This document shows positions 1 to 10,700 of a stretch of 64,000 nucleotides of DNA, one piece after another (position 1 is the stretch's first letter; each line of letters opens with the position of its first letter). The position numbers and the translations under genes are program-made. Origin of the DNA: Bacillota bacterium (GTDB lineage: Bacteria > Bacillota > Clostridia > Peptostreptococcales > Anaerovoracaceae). The stretch covers positions 23,617 through 87,616 of the forward strand of contig JAFRKJ010000082.1 in assembly GCA_017431785.1 (NCBI GenBank). Direction: 5' to 3'. The notes below the pieces were generated by a model, which was given only the letters and a program-made list of their open reading frames with translations, ran no database searches and had not been told where the DNA came from.

Positions 1-1334
1 TGACATATAAGCAGGTTGCTTTTGAAATCATAAAGACGTTTTTCGACGATTATACGGACGAAGAAATGAAGTACTGCACAGACGGTGCTTATGACAGCAA
101 GTTCGAAGAGAAAGAAATCGTTCCAGTTACAAAAGCAGGAGGCGCTTATTTCCTCGAGCTTTATCACGGCAAGACAGCCGCATTCAAGGACATGGCGCTG
201 AGCATTCTGCCGTATCTTCTGACGACAGCTACGAAAAAAGAAAACGAAGACAAGAAGATCTGCATCCTGACGGCAACTTCCGGCGATACAGGCAAGGCTG
301 CGCTGGAAGGATTTGCAGACGTGCCGGGAACGGAAATCATCGTATTCTTTCCGAACAAAGGCGTCAGCCAGGTGCAGGAACGCCAGATGATCACTCAGGA
401 AGGCGCGAACACCCATGTATTCGCAATCGAAGGAAACTTTGACGACGCCCAGACAGGCGTGAAGAAAATCTTCAACGACGATGCTTTTGCAGAGAAACTG
501 GCAGGTATGGGATGCAAGCTCAGCAGCGCGAATTCCATCAACATCGGCCGTCTCGTGCCGCAGGTCGCTTATTATGTATGGGGCTATCTGAAACTGGTCG
601 AGAGAGGCGTTGTCAAGGAAGGCGAACCGGTCAACATCTGTGTTCCGACAGGAAACTTCGGAAATATCCTCGCCGCATACTATGCGGGAGAGATGGGCAT
701 TCCGGTCAATCGTTTCATCTGTGCTTCCAATAAGAACCGCGTCCTGACGGACTTCTTTAATACAGGAGTTTACAATACAAACAGAGAATTCTATCTGACG
801 AATTCACCATCCATGGACATCCTGATCTCCAGCAATCTGGAGAGACTGCTGTACCATCTTGCAGGCAATGACGGCGAAGAGATCCGCGGTTTGATGGAGT
901 CCCTCGAAAAAGATCAGCGCTATGAAGTCGGTCCGCAGATCCGTGAAGGATTGAAGAAGTTCTGGGGCGGTACGGCGACTGTGGAAGAGACGAACGCGAC
1001 GATCGGCACCATGTACAGAGAAGAGAAATACCTGATCGACACACATACAGCTGTCGGCTACAAAGTCTACCGCGATTACGTTCAGGCAACCGGCGATCAC
1101 ACACCGACACTGATTGCATCCACCGCAAGCGCATATAAGTTTGCAGAGAGTGTTGCAAAATCAATCGGACTGGTTGAGGAAGAAGATGGATTCGGATACA
1201 TCCGTGCGGTCGCTGACAAGACCGGCGTACGCGTTCCGAAGGCACTGAAGGATCTGGATACGAAACCGATCCGTCACAAAGGCGTCATTGAGATTCCGGA
1301 TATGATCAATGCGGTAGAGAAGAGCGTGAAATAG
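1..1334 (+). CDS. thrC: threonine synthase, 5' end outside window
   Basis: PLP-dependent enzyme that converts O-phosphohomoserine to threonine and phosphate, the last step of threonine biosynthesis in the cytoplasm. The frame is open from base 3 (Thr-Tyr-Lys-Gln-Val-Ala-Phe-Glu), upstream of the first ATG at 66, and this leader matches the family N-terminal region, so the gene starts before the window. The PLP-lysine motif is visible as HGKTAAFKDMAL, followed by the long-form motifs TATSGDTGKAA, SANSINIGRLVPQ and PTGNFGNILAAYYAG. The C-terminal part (IASTASAYKFAESV) is complete and ends at TAG. Only about 50-60 N-terminal residues seem to be missing compared with the roughly 490-residue family. 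A lipoprotein gene follows after 21 bases. The family assignment is firm from sequence motifs. Confidence 0.95.
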   Translation, partial: TYKQVAFEIIKTFFDDYTDEEMKYCTDGAYDSKFEEKEIVPVTKAGGAYFLELYHGKTAAFKDMALSILPYLLTTATKKENEDKKICILTATSGDTGKAALEGFADVPGTEIIVFFPNKGVSQVQERQMITQEGANTHVFAIEGNFDDAQTGVKKIFNDDAFAEKLAGMGCKLSSANSINIGRLVPQVAYYVWGYLKLVERGVVKEGEPVNICVPTGNFGNILAAYYAGEMGIPVNRFICASNKNRVLTDFFNTGVYNTNREFYLTNSPSMDILISSNLERLLYHLAGNDGEEIRGLMESLEKDQRYEVGPQIREGLKKFWGGTATVEETNATIGTMYREEKYLIDTHTAVGYKVYRDYVQATGDHTPTLIASTASAYKFAESVAKSIGLVEEEDGFGYIRAVADKTGVRVPKALKDLDTKPIRHKGVIEIPDMINAVEKSVK

Positions 1335-1355
1335 TAATACTAGGGGTAGCAAGAG

Positions 1356-1787
1356 ATGAGAAAAGTTTGGATTACAACAATTGTGATATCGATAGCTGCA
1401 GTGATGCTTTTGCTTGGAGGCTGCGAGCAGCAGGCGACAGCGACGCTGGAAGATCTGGCTGCCGATAATCCGGAGATGGTGAAAGCCCTGCAGGAAGCTG
1501 TGGTAACGCCGGAAGGCATGAGTTCTGAAGTGACCTTTTCAGGTGACAGCTTTGATATTACCTACAAGTTTGATGATCCAATCGATGACGCTGACGAGAA
1601 AGTTCTGGTAGAAGCCTTCGGCAAAAATTCCGAAACTTTACAGGCTGGATTCGAGAAGGCCATCGCCGATCTGGAGACGCAGACCGGCATTACCGGCATC
1701 ACCGGAACGATCCACATTTTTAACGCCAGCGGCGAAGAAACCTGGACCCATGAGTATCCTGAGAAAGACAAAGGAGCGGACGAATGA
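1356..1787 (+). CDS. small secreted lipoprotein
   Basis: Predicted lipoprotein of 143 residues. A basic N-terminus and hydrophobic stretch (residues 6-20) run into a lipobox Leu20-Gly-Gly-Cys23, so mature protein should begin at Cys23 and be anchored to the outer face of the membrane. The remainder is acidic and soluble, with no catalytic motif. It resembles the short DUF4854-type lipoproteins of Clostridia in length and layout, but I cannot confirm that without a profile search. It lies 21 bases after thrC, and its TGA overlaps the ATG of the next gene (ATGA), so the two are probably co-transcribed and translationally coupled. Confidence 0.8.
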   Translation: MRKVWITTIVISIAAVMLLLGGCEQQATATLEDLAADNPEMVKALQEAVVTPEGMSSEVTFSGDSFDITYKFDDPIDDADEKVLVEAFGKNSETLQAGFEKAIADLETQTGITGITGTIHIFNASGEETWTHEYPEKDKGADE

Positions 1788-2476
1788 AAAAGTTTAACAA
1801 GCTTAAAATCATCCAACTGATTATTTTTATCATTGTTGCAATCATCGGCATTGTGATTGTGTTCACCGATGCAGAGCTCTATCAGATGATAGGATTTGAT
1901 CCGCATATCAGGATTCTGTGCATTGTTTTATGGATTGTCCTGGGACTATCTTTCATTTTCATGTTTCTCGATTACCGTCTGGACTCCCAACTCAGGAGAG
2001 AAAATGAAGAATTGAACTACGCTTTTTATACGGATCCGAATACAGGTATTGCGAACAGAAACAGCTGCGATGCGTACATCAACCAGTTCCAGAATGGACT
2101 TCTCCCGGATGGGATGGCAGCATTTACGATCGTAGTCAGCAACCTGAAAGAACTGAATGATGAACTTGGTTATGAAGAGGGCGACAAAATCATTTCGGAA
2201 CTTGCCGGAATGCTGCAGGGGATTCTGCCGAAAGACGCTTTCCTCGGAAGAAACGGTGGAGATAGATTCCTGATCATCCTGAAGAAATGCAGCAAGACCG
2301 ACAAAGAGGAATTTATCGGTAAAATCGATGGTGCAATCGCACAGCGCAACCGAAAGGTTTCCGACGAGGAAAAGATAGAACACAGAATCGGAGCGGCTCT
2401 TCAAGTTGAACGTCACGCAATGACAATGCATACTCTGGTAGCCGTTTCTGACCGTAAAGCGCATGGAGAGAACTAA
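1784..2476 (+). CDS. membrane protein with degenerate GGDEF domain
   Basis: A 230-residue protein with two N-terminal membrane helices (about residues 7-28 and 42-65) followed by a cytoplasmic domain of diguanylate-cyclase type. The domain opens with DPNTGIANRNSCDAYI, which corresponds to the D-x-L-T-x-L-x-N-R motif of GGDEF domains. The active-site signature reads G158-G159-D160-R161-F162, with Arg in place of the catalytic-loop Glu. Family knowledge suggests that such a change removes cyclic-di-GMP synthesis, so a GTP-binding or regulatory role is more likely; this is inference. The start overlaps the stop of the upstream lipoprotein gene. The catalytic domain, about 150 residues, is also slightly short. 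Confidence 0.75.
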   Translation: MKKFNKLKIIQLIIFIIVAIIGIVIVFTDAELYQMIGFDPHIRILCIVLWIVLGLSFIFMFLDYRLDSQLRRENEELNYAFYTDPNTGIANRNSCDAYINQFQNGLLPDGMAAFTIVVSNLKELNDELGYEEGDKIISELAGMLQGILPKDAFLGRNGGDRFLIILKKCSKTDKEEFIGKIDGAIAQRNRKVSDEEKIEHRIGAALQVERHAMTMHTLVAVSDRKAHGEN

Positions 2477-2502
2477 TACAAGTTCTGAAGGAGGCGGCCG
2501 GC

Positions 2503-3066
2503 TTGAAAGTATTGGATTACAAGTATCTGGCAACGTTGGTGAGAAGGGCGCAGTCCGGAGACAGCAATGCCTTTGCGGAGCTATATGTGGCGACGTATCA
2601 GCAACAGTACAGATATGCATATAAATATTTAAAAGACGAACATCTGGCGCAGGATGTCATTCAGGAAACCTATATTAAGGCGCTTCGCAACATTACGAAG
2701 CTGCAGAATCCGCAGCTGTTTGTTGCCTGGCTCAACAGGATCAATTTCCGCACTTGTTTCGATTTTGTGAACAATCCGGAGAAAAACAAAGCTCATGTCT
2801 TGATTGGCGATCACGCGGAGGAAGTGCGTTCTGACAGCTATTATCCGGAGAATGAAGTCGTTGAGATTGATTCCAGAAGATACATACTAAGACAGGTCAT
2901 GAACCTTCCGCTTACAGAGTCACAAGTCATATTGATGAAATATTATCAGAATATGAGTAATGATGACATTGCGGAGGTGCTGAACATCAGTCGCAGCACA
3001 GTGAAAAGAAATCTGAAATCAGGAAAAGAACGTCTTGCCAGACTTCTTTCGGAATTTCGTGTGTGA
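2503..3066 (+). CDS. ECF-type RNA polymerase sigma factor
   Basis: Sigma-70 family protein of 187 residues that directs RNA polymerase to alternative promoters. Region 2 is visible at about residues 24-66 (FAELYVATYQQQYRYAYKYL, then EHLAQDVIQETYIKAL). Region 4 with its helix-turn-helix is at about residues 135-180 (LPLTESQVILMKYY, NDDIAEVLNISRSTVKRNL). There is no region 1.1 or 3, typical of ECF sigma factors. The start is a TTG at 2503, chosen because AAGGAGG at 2488-2494 stands eight bases upstream and no ATG fits. The next gene, 13 bases downstream, encodes a one-pass membrane protein in the usual anti-sigma position. I see no clear ECF-type autoregulatory promoter upstream. Confidence 0.9.
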   Translation: MKVLDYKYLATLVRRAQSGDSNAFAELYVATYQQQYRYAYKYLKDEHLAQDVIQETYIKALRNITKLQNPQLFVAWLNRINFRTCFDFVNNPEKNKAHVLIGDHAEEVRSDSYYPENEVVEIDSRRYILRQVMNLPLTESQVILMKYYQNMSNDDIAEVLNISRSTVKRNLKSGKERLARLLSEFRV

Positions 3067-3079
3067 AGGAGGTGGCGAA

Positions 3080-3796
3080 ATGGACAGAAACAATGTGAAT
3101 GAACCGAAGCTGGATGCCCTTACAGCCACCAGAATACTGGAGGATGTCTTTGAAGAGGCAGGAGCAGCGACAAACTCTTTACCGGTAGAAGCCCTGGCTG
3201 GTTATCCGGAATTCGAAAGACAGCGATTCCTTCCGCAGAGGATTCTGTTGATCGTTCTGCTTATATTGTGGGTTTTGCTCCCAATTTTCTTCATTACACC
3301 GAAATGCGATATTTCGCAGGTCAGCACCAACGAACAGAATCTGCCGGTGTATACGGTTGAAGTACAGTCGCTGCTTCCAATCAGGAATGTAGAAGCATTC
3401 CTCAATGGGGAGGATATGGCGCTGTATGCAAAGGACAACAAGACCTATGCGGTAGAACCGAAACAGAACGGCACGATGGAAATACGCGTCACGTCGGTGA
3501 ACAACCAGACAGCGGTACGAAGTGTATACGTGGCGGCAGTTGACGATGTGGGACCGAAACTGATCTCAACGGAAGTTTCCGGTCAGAAGGTATTATTACA
3601 AATGGCAGAAAATGGAACAGGCGTCGCCTACAACAACATTTATGCCATCGGACAGACTTCTAAAGAAATCGTTCAGCCGACTGATTATGACAGGGAAACA
3701 GGCAAGATAACCTTTGAGCTGGAAAAAGAAAAGTGGGATGTCTACATTCCGGATGCAAGGGGAAATGCACTTCACTTGTCGGTAGAAATCAAATAA
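3080..3796 (+). CDS. putative membrane anti-sigma factor
   Basis: A 238-residue protein with a cytoplasmic N-terminus of about 50 residues, one membrane helix (about residues 52-74, ILLIVLLILWVLLPIFFIT) and an extracytoplasmic C-terminal region of about 160 residues rich in beta-strand pattern. This topology and its position directly after an ECF sigma factor suggest a transmembrane anti-sigma factor. I do not recognise a zinc anti-sigma motif, so the role is inferred from context. ATG 3080 was chosen over an upstream in-frame ATG at 3035 because AAGGAGG at 3067-3073 is correctly spaced and 3035 lies inside the sigma gene. A strong terminator follows. Confidence 0.65.
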   Translation: MDRNNVNEPKLDALTATRILEDVFEEAGAATNSLPVEALAGYPEFERQRFLPQRILLIVLLILWVLLPIFFITPKCDISQVSTNEQNLPVYTVEVQSLLPIRNVEAFLNGEDMALYAKDNKTYAVEPKQNGTMEIRVTSVNNQTAVRSVYVAAVDDVGPKLISTEVSGQKVLLQMAENGTGVAYNNIYAIGQTSKEIVQPTDYDRETGKITFELEKEKWDVYIPDARGNALHLSVEIK

Positions 3797-3814
3797 TAAA
3801 CTATAATAAAGAAG

Positions 3815-3850
3815 AAACAGTCGTTTTTTTTAATAAACGGCTGTTTTTTT
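3815..3850 (+). terminator. intrinsic terminator after the sigma/anti-sigma genes
   Basis: AAACAGTCGTTT at 3815-3826 pairs with AAACGGCTGTTT at 3835-3846 (12 bp, one G-T pair), followed by a T run. It ends the sigma-factor transcription unit and separates it from the surface-protein operon. Confidence 0.9.
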
Positions 3851-3915
3851 GACCCTTTTTTGGCAGAAACAGTGTCTTATTACGTAAAGGGGTTTTATAA
3901 AGGAAATTGGACATC

Positions 3916-4389
3916 ATGAAGAGGAAAATTATGGAAAAGAAGAAGAGGGCAAGAAAAATCATGGTCGCTTTGGCGCTGGTCGTTTCGATGACAATTGGCG
4001 CCGCCTTTGCAGTACCACTCACAGCGGAGGTGTCTTTGGCGGAGCAGACCCCGGAAGACAACCCGATTGTGATGCAGAATGAAGAGGGCGGAGAAGTTGT
4101 CGTCGATGTCGAAGAAGAACTACCGGCCGACAGCGATGCGCTCAAAGAGCAGGAAGAAGCTGCAGGCGTCGTAACACTTGAGGAAGACGAGGTTCCGCTG
4201 GCAGGATTTACAGAGGTACAGTCGAAACCGGACAATGGGAACATTCATCTCATTTGGATGATTCTCCTTTTGGCAGCGGCACTCGGATATATAGGATACT
4301 TTTCTTCGTATCAAAACAAGTTGTTTGATCTCAGGCGGAAGATCGCCGATGCGGAGTACGGTGTAAGAAAGGACGGTAATGGGAAATGA
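3916..4389 (+). CDS. secreted, C-terminally membrane-anchored acidic protein
   Basis: First gene of the giant-surface-protein operon, about 157 residues. It has a signal peptide (basic start, hydrophobic core ARKIMVALALVVSMTIGAAFA), then an acidic, proline-containing extracytoplasmic stretch of about 75 residues. A C-terminal membrane helix (IHLIWMILLLAAALGYIGYF) precedes a basic cytoplasmic tail. No known domain is recognised. ATG 3916 was chosen because AAAGGA lies about 11 bases upstream; TTG 3907 and ATG 3931 are alternatives in the same frame. Its stop overlaps the start of the next small gene. The arrangement suggests a small membrane partner of the giant protein; this is inference. Confidence 0.7.
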   Translation: MKRKIMEKKKRARKIMVALALVVSMTIGAAFAVPLTAEVSLAEQTPEDNPIVMQNEEGGEVVVDVEEELPADSDALKEQEEAAGVVTLEEDEVPLAGFTEVQSKPDNGNIHLIWMILLLAAALGYIGYFSSYQNKLFDLRRKIADAEYGVRKDGNGK

Positions 4390-4547
4390 TGACGAATATA
4401 GCAGCCGTTGTTTTAGGCGTGATTACGATCATCTGTCTGGCCGCCTTCCGCGTCAGTCAGAAAAGAAAAATAGTGAGATTCAGAGATGAACTGATTTCAC
4501 AGTACAAAGGTGCAGCCGTAGAAAACGAAAAGGAGGCGGAAAGATGA
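4386..4547 (+). CDS. small single-pass membrane protein (53 aa)
   Basis: Short gene that starts inside the end of the preceding one (ATG ATG at 4386) and ends with a TGA that overlaps the ATG of the next. The 53-residue product has a membrane helix at about residues 5-20 (IAAVVLGVITIICLAA) and a charged cytoplasmic tail. No family is recognised. The start/stop overlaps on both sides are the best evidence that it is real. Confidence 0.65.
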   Translation: MMTNIAAVVLGVITIICLAAFRVSQKRKIVRFRDELISQYKGAAVENEKEAER

Positions 4548-4705
4548 GCTGGTTTTATGTATGGGATATCTTTCCGATTCTGGCATTGATCGGGCTCATC
4601 ATAGCCTTTGTCATAAAAAGACGTGCGATGAAATCGGAAGAAAAAGAGTTAGAGGAAACACTTGAGTCATTCACATTAAAGGATCGGACCAATGATAATC
4701 AATAA
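4544..4705 (+). CDS. small single-pass membrane protein (53 aa)
   Basis: Second 53-residue product in the operon: N-terminus MSWFYVWDIF, a membrane helix to about residue 24 (PILALIGLIIAFVI), then a charged, Lys/Glu-rich tail. AGGAGG at 4531-4536 lies seven bases before the ATG, a strong ribosome site. It overlaps the upstream gene by four bases and the giant gene by 14 bases, so the four genes form a coupled translation unit. Function unknown. Its size and layout match those of the preceding 53-residue protein, which may indicate a membrane pair. Confidence 0.7.
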   Translation: MSWFYVWDIFPILALIGLIIAFVIKRRAMKSEEKELEETLESFTLKDRTNDNQ

Positions 4706-7700
4706 GCATAAAATAGCGAAAAAAGCCATAGCGATCTTGCTGACCATCATGATGGTACCAACTCTGGTACCAAGTATTTCATGGGCAGACGATGGCGATA
4801 GCAGCGGGGACAGCGCTCCGCCAGCACAGGAAGAACCGGAAACAAAACCGGAGCCGAAACCGGAACCAAAACCTGAGCCGGAACCGCAGCCGCAGCCAGA
4901 ACCGGAACCAGCGCAGGAGTCCGTATCTGAGCCGGCGGCGGAATCAGAATCCAGCGAATCTTCCAGCAACGCTGAGGAATCCAGCGCGGCTGATACCGGA
5001 GAGGTCGTAACAACAGAAGAAACGACGGCGGAAGAAGAACTCGAAACGGAAGAGGAAGAGGAAGACAAAATGCCAGCGGTTTCCTTCTCGGAAAGCGCCG
5101 GAGGAATGGCAGTCAAAATCTCCGCCCCTGAGGGAGCGCTTCCGGAAGGCGCAAAGGTCAGAGTCAGCGGCGTTTCAACGAGCCAGGCAAAGGCCATTGC
5201 GCAGAGAGCAGTCGGTGATTCCGGAAAGATTCGCGATGCAAAGGGCGTAGATATCAGCTTCTACGATAAAAGCGGCAAAAAAATCGAGCCTGCCAAGTCA
5301 GTCACAGTGACATTGTCCGGTGCCGGTGTGCGCGGCAATGATCCTGCGATTTATCATCAGGGCGGCGGCGGAGTTCAGAAGGTGAAGTCTCTCAGTTCAG
5401 GGAACGGAGGAACATTCAGCGCTTCTGATTTTTCGGTTTATGTTGTTGCCGCAGAATACTATACAGTCACGTTCAAGATGGATGAGGAAGACGGTGGTAT
5501 GCAGCTGTCTCAGATCGTGGATCTGAGTGAAGGAGACAAAATCTCGCCGATGCCGGACAAACCATTCAAGGCCGGCAGCAGATTCCAGAAGTGGGTCAAC
5601 GCGGCGACCGGAGAAGAAGTGAACAGCGACACGGTTGTGACAGGAGATATGACTGTCGTTGCCGTTTTTGAAGACGTCAGAGTTTATGAGGTCACCGTAG
5701 AATACTATTACGATGATCCGAAAACCGGGGAACGGATCACCTTCCTCACGAAGAAGGATCAGTTTGAAAGCAGAGATCTGCCTGTTGAAATCGCATCACC
5801 TGACTCAACGAGTCTGAGTGGAAGCAACGATGTTTATTATCCTAAGACACCAGTCCTTACGATTACCGAAGAGGATTTGAAAGATGTAGTCAACATCAAT
5901 GATGAAGGACATGGCATACTGGTCCGGGAAATCCAGTATGTGCCAAATGATACAAAGTATTACTTTGTATATAAGCTGCAGAACAAAAATGGAGACGGTT
6001 ATACAGAGGTGGACAGAGAAGTCAGAAATGGTGTTCTCGGAAGCAGCGTCACCCCTACCGTAAAGAATATCAAGGGAGGAGAATTCGAACGGGCCCAGAC
6101 ACAGGAAATCACAGAAGAGGGCCAGGAACTAGAAGTATTTTACAAGCGTGCACAGTACACGCTGACTTTCGATACGATGGACGGCGACTATCTGGAGCCA
6201 GTGACTGCCGCCTACGAGAGCCAGGTCGATATATCCGGCAAAAAGCCGCATAGGAGCGGTTATGAATTCAACGGTTGGTATCTGGATTCTGCATGTACGA
6301 AAGCAGCAGGGACGAAGGTGACCCTCGATGAGGACAAGACCCTGTATGCGGGATGGAGAGAATCACAGGTCAAATACACAGTAATCTATCAAATCGAAAA
6401 CGCAGATAACGATAATTATTCCTATCTCACCAGTCAGACAAAAAGTGCGCTCGTCGGAACGGAAGTAACGGTAACAGCGAAAGATGCAGCGCCTGCAGGG
6501 CTGGATAAGAATAACTTCACATTCAAAGAGGCGACGACCGCAGTGGTCAAGGGCGATGGTTCGACCGTCGTCATCGTCAAGTACAGCAGGAATGTCTATA
6601 CGATCCTCTGGAACGGAGACGTATACAATACCAGCGGAAAAAAACGACTCTCGAAACAGGGAAGCGGAAGCATCCGGGCGAAGTACGGTGCGTCCATCAC
6701 CCAGCAGTGGATCAGCGCATTCAACAACCCGTATCCGCAGTATGCGTGGAGTTTAACTCTGAAGAACAATGACAAAATCATCAGCATCGACACCATGCCG
6801 AGCAAAACCAGCATGACCGCCAACAGTGACGGTTCTTTCCGGCTGGTTGCCTTTGATTTCTCAACAACAAAGATACAGACCCTCAATTACTGGCTGGAAA
6901 ACTATGAGGGTTCTACAACGGTCACAAGGAACGGCAAGGTTTACGGCCTGTACAAGACAGTCACAGGCAAGTTTAACTACCTCTATGATGATGCAGATTT
7001 CTACAACATCGTTGGTTATACGAAGGACGGATATGAGGCTCATTACTACAAGGGCAGCAGCTCGTCACCAACCTCATACACTTTGGGGCAGAGCACGCCA
7101 AGCTATGATCTGAACGTCAACTTCTACTATGCTGCCAACACTTATCCGCTGGCGTTCTATGACTATGACGGACAGCTGATCAACACCTATGAGGTCAAGC
7201 TGAACAGCGACATCACAGGATATATGGACAGCAGCAAACCGCAGGCTCCTGTAGCCGGCGCAACATGGCTCGGCTGGTATACAGATGCGGAACATACAGA
7301 CATCTATACAGGTAACAAAAAGATGCCGACCGGTATGGCGTTCTATGCAGCGTGGCAGCTGCCGGAACAGACCATCACCTTTGTCGATGTTCTGCCGGAC
7401 GGCAGTGAGCAAAAGCTTAAGACCGTAAAATACAATTACGGAGAAACGGCAGAACCAATCGCACAGCCACCGGCAAGAGAGGGATACGTGTTCCAGGGAT
7501 GGTGCACAGATAAAAACGGGAATGCCCGTTACGACTTTGAACGCCCGATGACCGACGATGTTACCGTTTATGCGAGATGGAAACAGGCCGGTCTCGGATA
7601 TACCGTCAAGTATATCGATCAGGAGACAGGCAAAGAACTGGCCGAGGCAAAAGCGGTATCCGGACCGATTTTCAAACCGGGTGATGTCGTCAAAGAAAAA

Positions 7701-10700
7701 GCATCTACATTCCCGGGAATGCTGCCGGATGAAGGTTCCAAAGAGATTACGCTTTCCGTGAACAATAAACAGAATGTGATCACCTTCTACTACACGAAGA
7801 TGAAGAAGGAAATCACCTATACCGTCCGATACGTTCTGGAGGAGGATGAAAGCGTAGAAGTTGCGCCTTCCAAGACAAAGACCGTTTCCGGCGATATGGT
7901 TAGCGTGAAGGAATCAGCGGCAGCCGTAAACAAAGCGTACATGGATGAGAAGTATGCAGATAATGACTACCATCCGATCGACGAGGTTATTGAGCATACA
8001 TTCTCATCAGGAGAGAATCTGATTGTCTTCAAATACGCTCCATACAGGACGACGAGCTTCGTGGTTCACTATCTGGATATGGATGGAAATGAACTGAAGG
8101 GAGAAGATACGTTCCGGACCAGATTCGGCGGTTCCTATAGAATCGAGTCTGAGCTGGATGGGTATAACCTGGACAGAGTCGAAAAGAATGGCCAGGATAT
8201 GGGCGGCAAGCTGAACTACAAGGCGACAGAGGCCGGAACCGTCACACTGAATGTATACTATCGCAAAGACTTGGTCATCACGGCGAAGAGCCTCAAGAAA
8301 TCATATGATGGGAAGGCCCTGAAGAGTGAAGGAACAGGTGCATCCGTACTGGAAATAGAAGGTCTTGCAGCAGGTCACAGCATCAGAAGCATCACCTGGG
8401 AAGGCAGTCAGACGGAAGTCGGCACCAGCCGTACCGTTCCGAAAAACGCCGTCATCGATGGGGCGTCTTCAAACTATTACGATATTACGTATGTTCCCGG
8501 AACACTGACTGTTACGGCAGCGGATATTATCGTTACGATTTCCGGAGATGAAATCGATGCTGTTTACGATGGAAAAGAACACAAATCAACCTATCACATC
8601 AACAGCATATCCGATCCAAGGTTCAAGGAAGAATACATACAGTTTAACGGTACGCAAAAGGAAGTATCCGGAACACATGTTGGCAGAAGCGAACTGATTC
8701 TGGTCGGAATGTTTTCAACGATTCCGGAGCAGGCAGGTAATTACAATGTAACGTATACTGCATCAAACGGATATGTGAACATCACGCCTGCGACGGCCAC
8801 GGTTCACACAAGTTCTGCGGAGAAGGTTTATGACGGAACGCCTTTGACATCGCATGTGGAAGGCACAGGAGAAAATGCAGACTGGATCGAAGGCCTGGCA
8901 GAAGGCGAGACCGCTGTGATCCAGAAGAATACCGGTTCACAGACGAACGTTGGAAGTAGTGAGAACTACTATGACGAAATCATATGGGAGACAGCCAGCG
9001 AAAGCGACTATACTCTCAGATTTGACATGGGAACACTGACTGTTACGAAGGGGAAACTGACGATCACAGCGTTGGATCAGGAAGAGGAATATGACGGAAC
9101 GAAGAAAGGACCAAAGGGGGCCACGATAGGAGCTTCCGAGCTGGACGGTAAGATCAAGGTGGAAGGCCTTGCTTCTGGCGATGAGATTCAGTCCATTGAT
9201 CTCAAAGGCTCTGCAATCAATGCAGGAACCTACGAGGACAGAATCGTTCCGGAAAACGTGACCGGCACAAACGGCTCCGCATCCATCGCGGACAATTACG
9301 ATATTACATACGTTGCCGGTGATCTGAAAATCAAGAAAAAACCGCTGACACTTACTGCGGCCAGTTATGCTTTTGCTTATGACGGCAAAGCGCACACTCT
9401 GCCGGAATGCGACGTAGCCGGCTTGTGCGGAGAGGACGCTGTCGATGTTGTCGTCACTGGTTCCATCAGTCTGCCGAAGCAGAGCCCGGTAGAGAACCGT
9501 ATTGATTCATATAAATTCACAAGCGGCAACGAAACAAACTACGAGGTCGAACGCATCAATGGACAGCTGACCATGACGGAAGCGGATGCTGAGATCACGA
9601 TTACAGCGGACAGCGGAGAATGGACCTACAACGGAAAGGCCAGAACCAGCAAAGGCGTTACGGTAACGGAAGGAACGCTCTTTGAAGGGGATGAACTGAT
9701 CGCCAGCGCAGCCGGAAGCGCTCGGAATGTGCGCGACACGGAAGAAGGGAACAATCCGGTTGCAGAGGGATGGAGAATCGTCCATGGGCCGGACAAGGTT
9801 GATGTGACCGACAACTACGCCGTTACTGTGAAGCCAGGTACGCTCACAATCAAGCCGAGGAAAGTGACCGTTACTGCAGGCAGTGAGGAGTTTGCTTATG
9901 ATGGTAAGAGCCATACATCCGGAAACTACACTGTTGACGGATTGGTTGCGGGAGACGCTATTACGGCGGAGACATCCGGAAGCATTACTTTACCATCCCA
10001 GAGTCCGGTGGAGAATACCATCGCCTCCTGGGAACTGGTCAAAGGAGATCCGGATAACTACACCGTGACGACCGCCAATGGAAGCCTTACGATGACGCCT
10101 GCTCAGAGGGCGATCACCATCAAGGCAGCTGACGGTGAATGGACTTACGATGGCATGCCGCACAGCGATACTGCGGTATCGATCACACATGGCGCGCTGT
10201 TTGAAGGGGACGAACTGGTTGCCAGCGCTTCCGGTTCTGTTCAGAACGTTGCAGATACGAAAGAAGGAAACAACGTCATTCAGCAGGGATACAAGATCCT
10301 GCATGATGGCGAAGATGTTACAGACAGTTATCAGATTACAGAGGCGACAGGTACGCTGGCGATTCACAAGCGTCCTGTTAAGGTCATCGCAGGCAGTCAG
10401 GAATTCACTTATGATGGACAGCCTCACAGCCTCCATGAATTCACTGCGGAGAACCTCGTCGGTGAAGATGAAATCGAAGCAGTCGTTCTGGGAACGATCA
10501 CCTTGCCGCGGGAAAAATCTGTTGAAAACAAAATCACAGGATACAGATTCCTGACCGGTGATCCGGAGAACTATGATGTTTCTCTGGTGAATGGCGTTCT
10601 CACCATGAAGAACGCACAGATTCCGATCACGATTCAGGCAGGAAGCCATACGTGGACATACGATGGCGAAGACCACAGCATGAATCGGGTGAAGGTAACG

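Noticed and set aside
3860-3895. ECF-type promoter (GAAAC ... CGTAA) before the giant-protein operon
   Set aside because: The spacing between the two boxes is about 12 bases, too short for the usual ECF arrangement of about 16.
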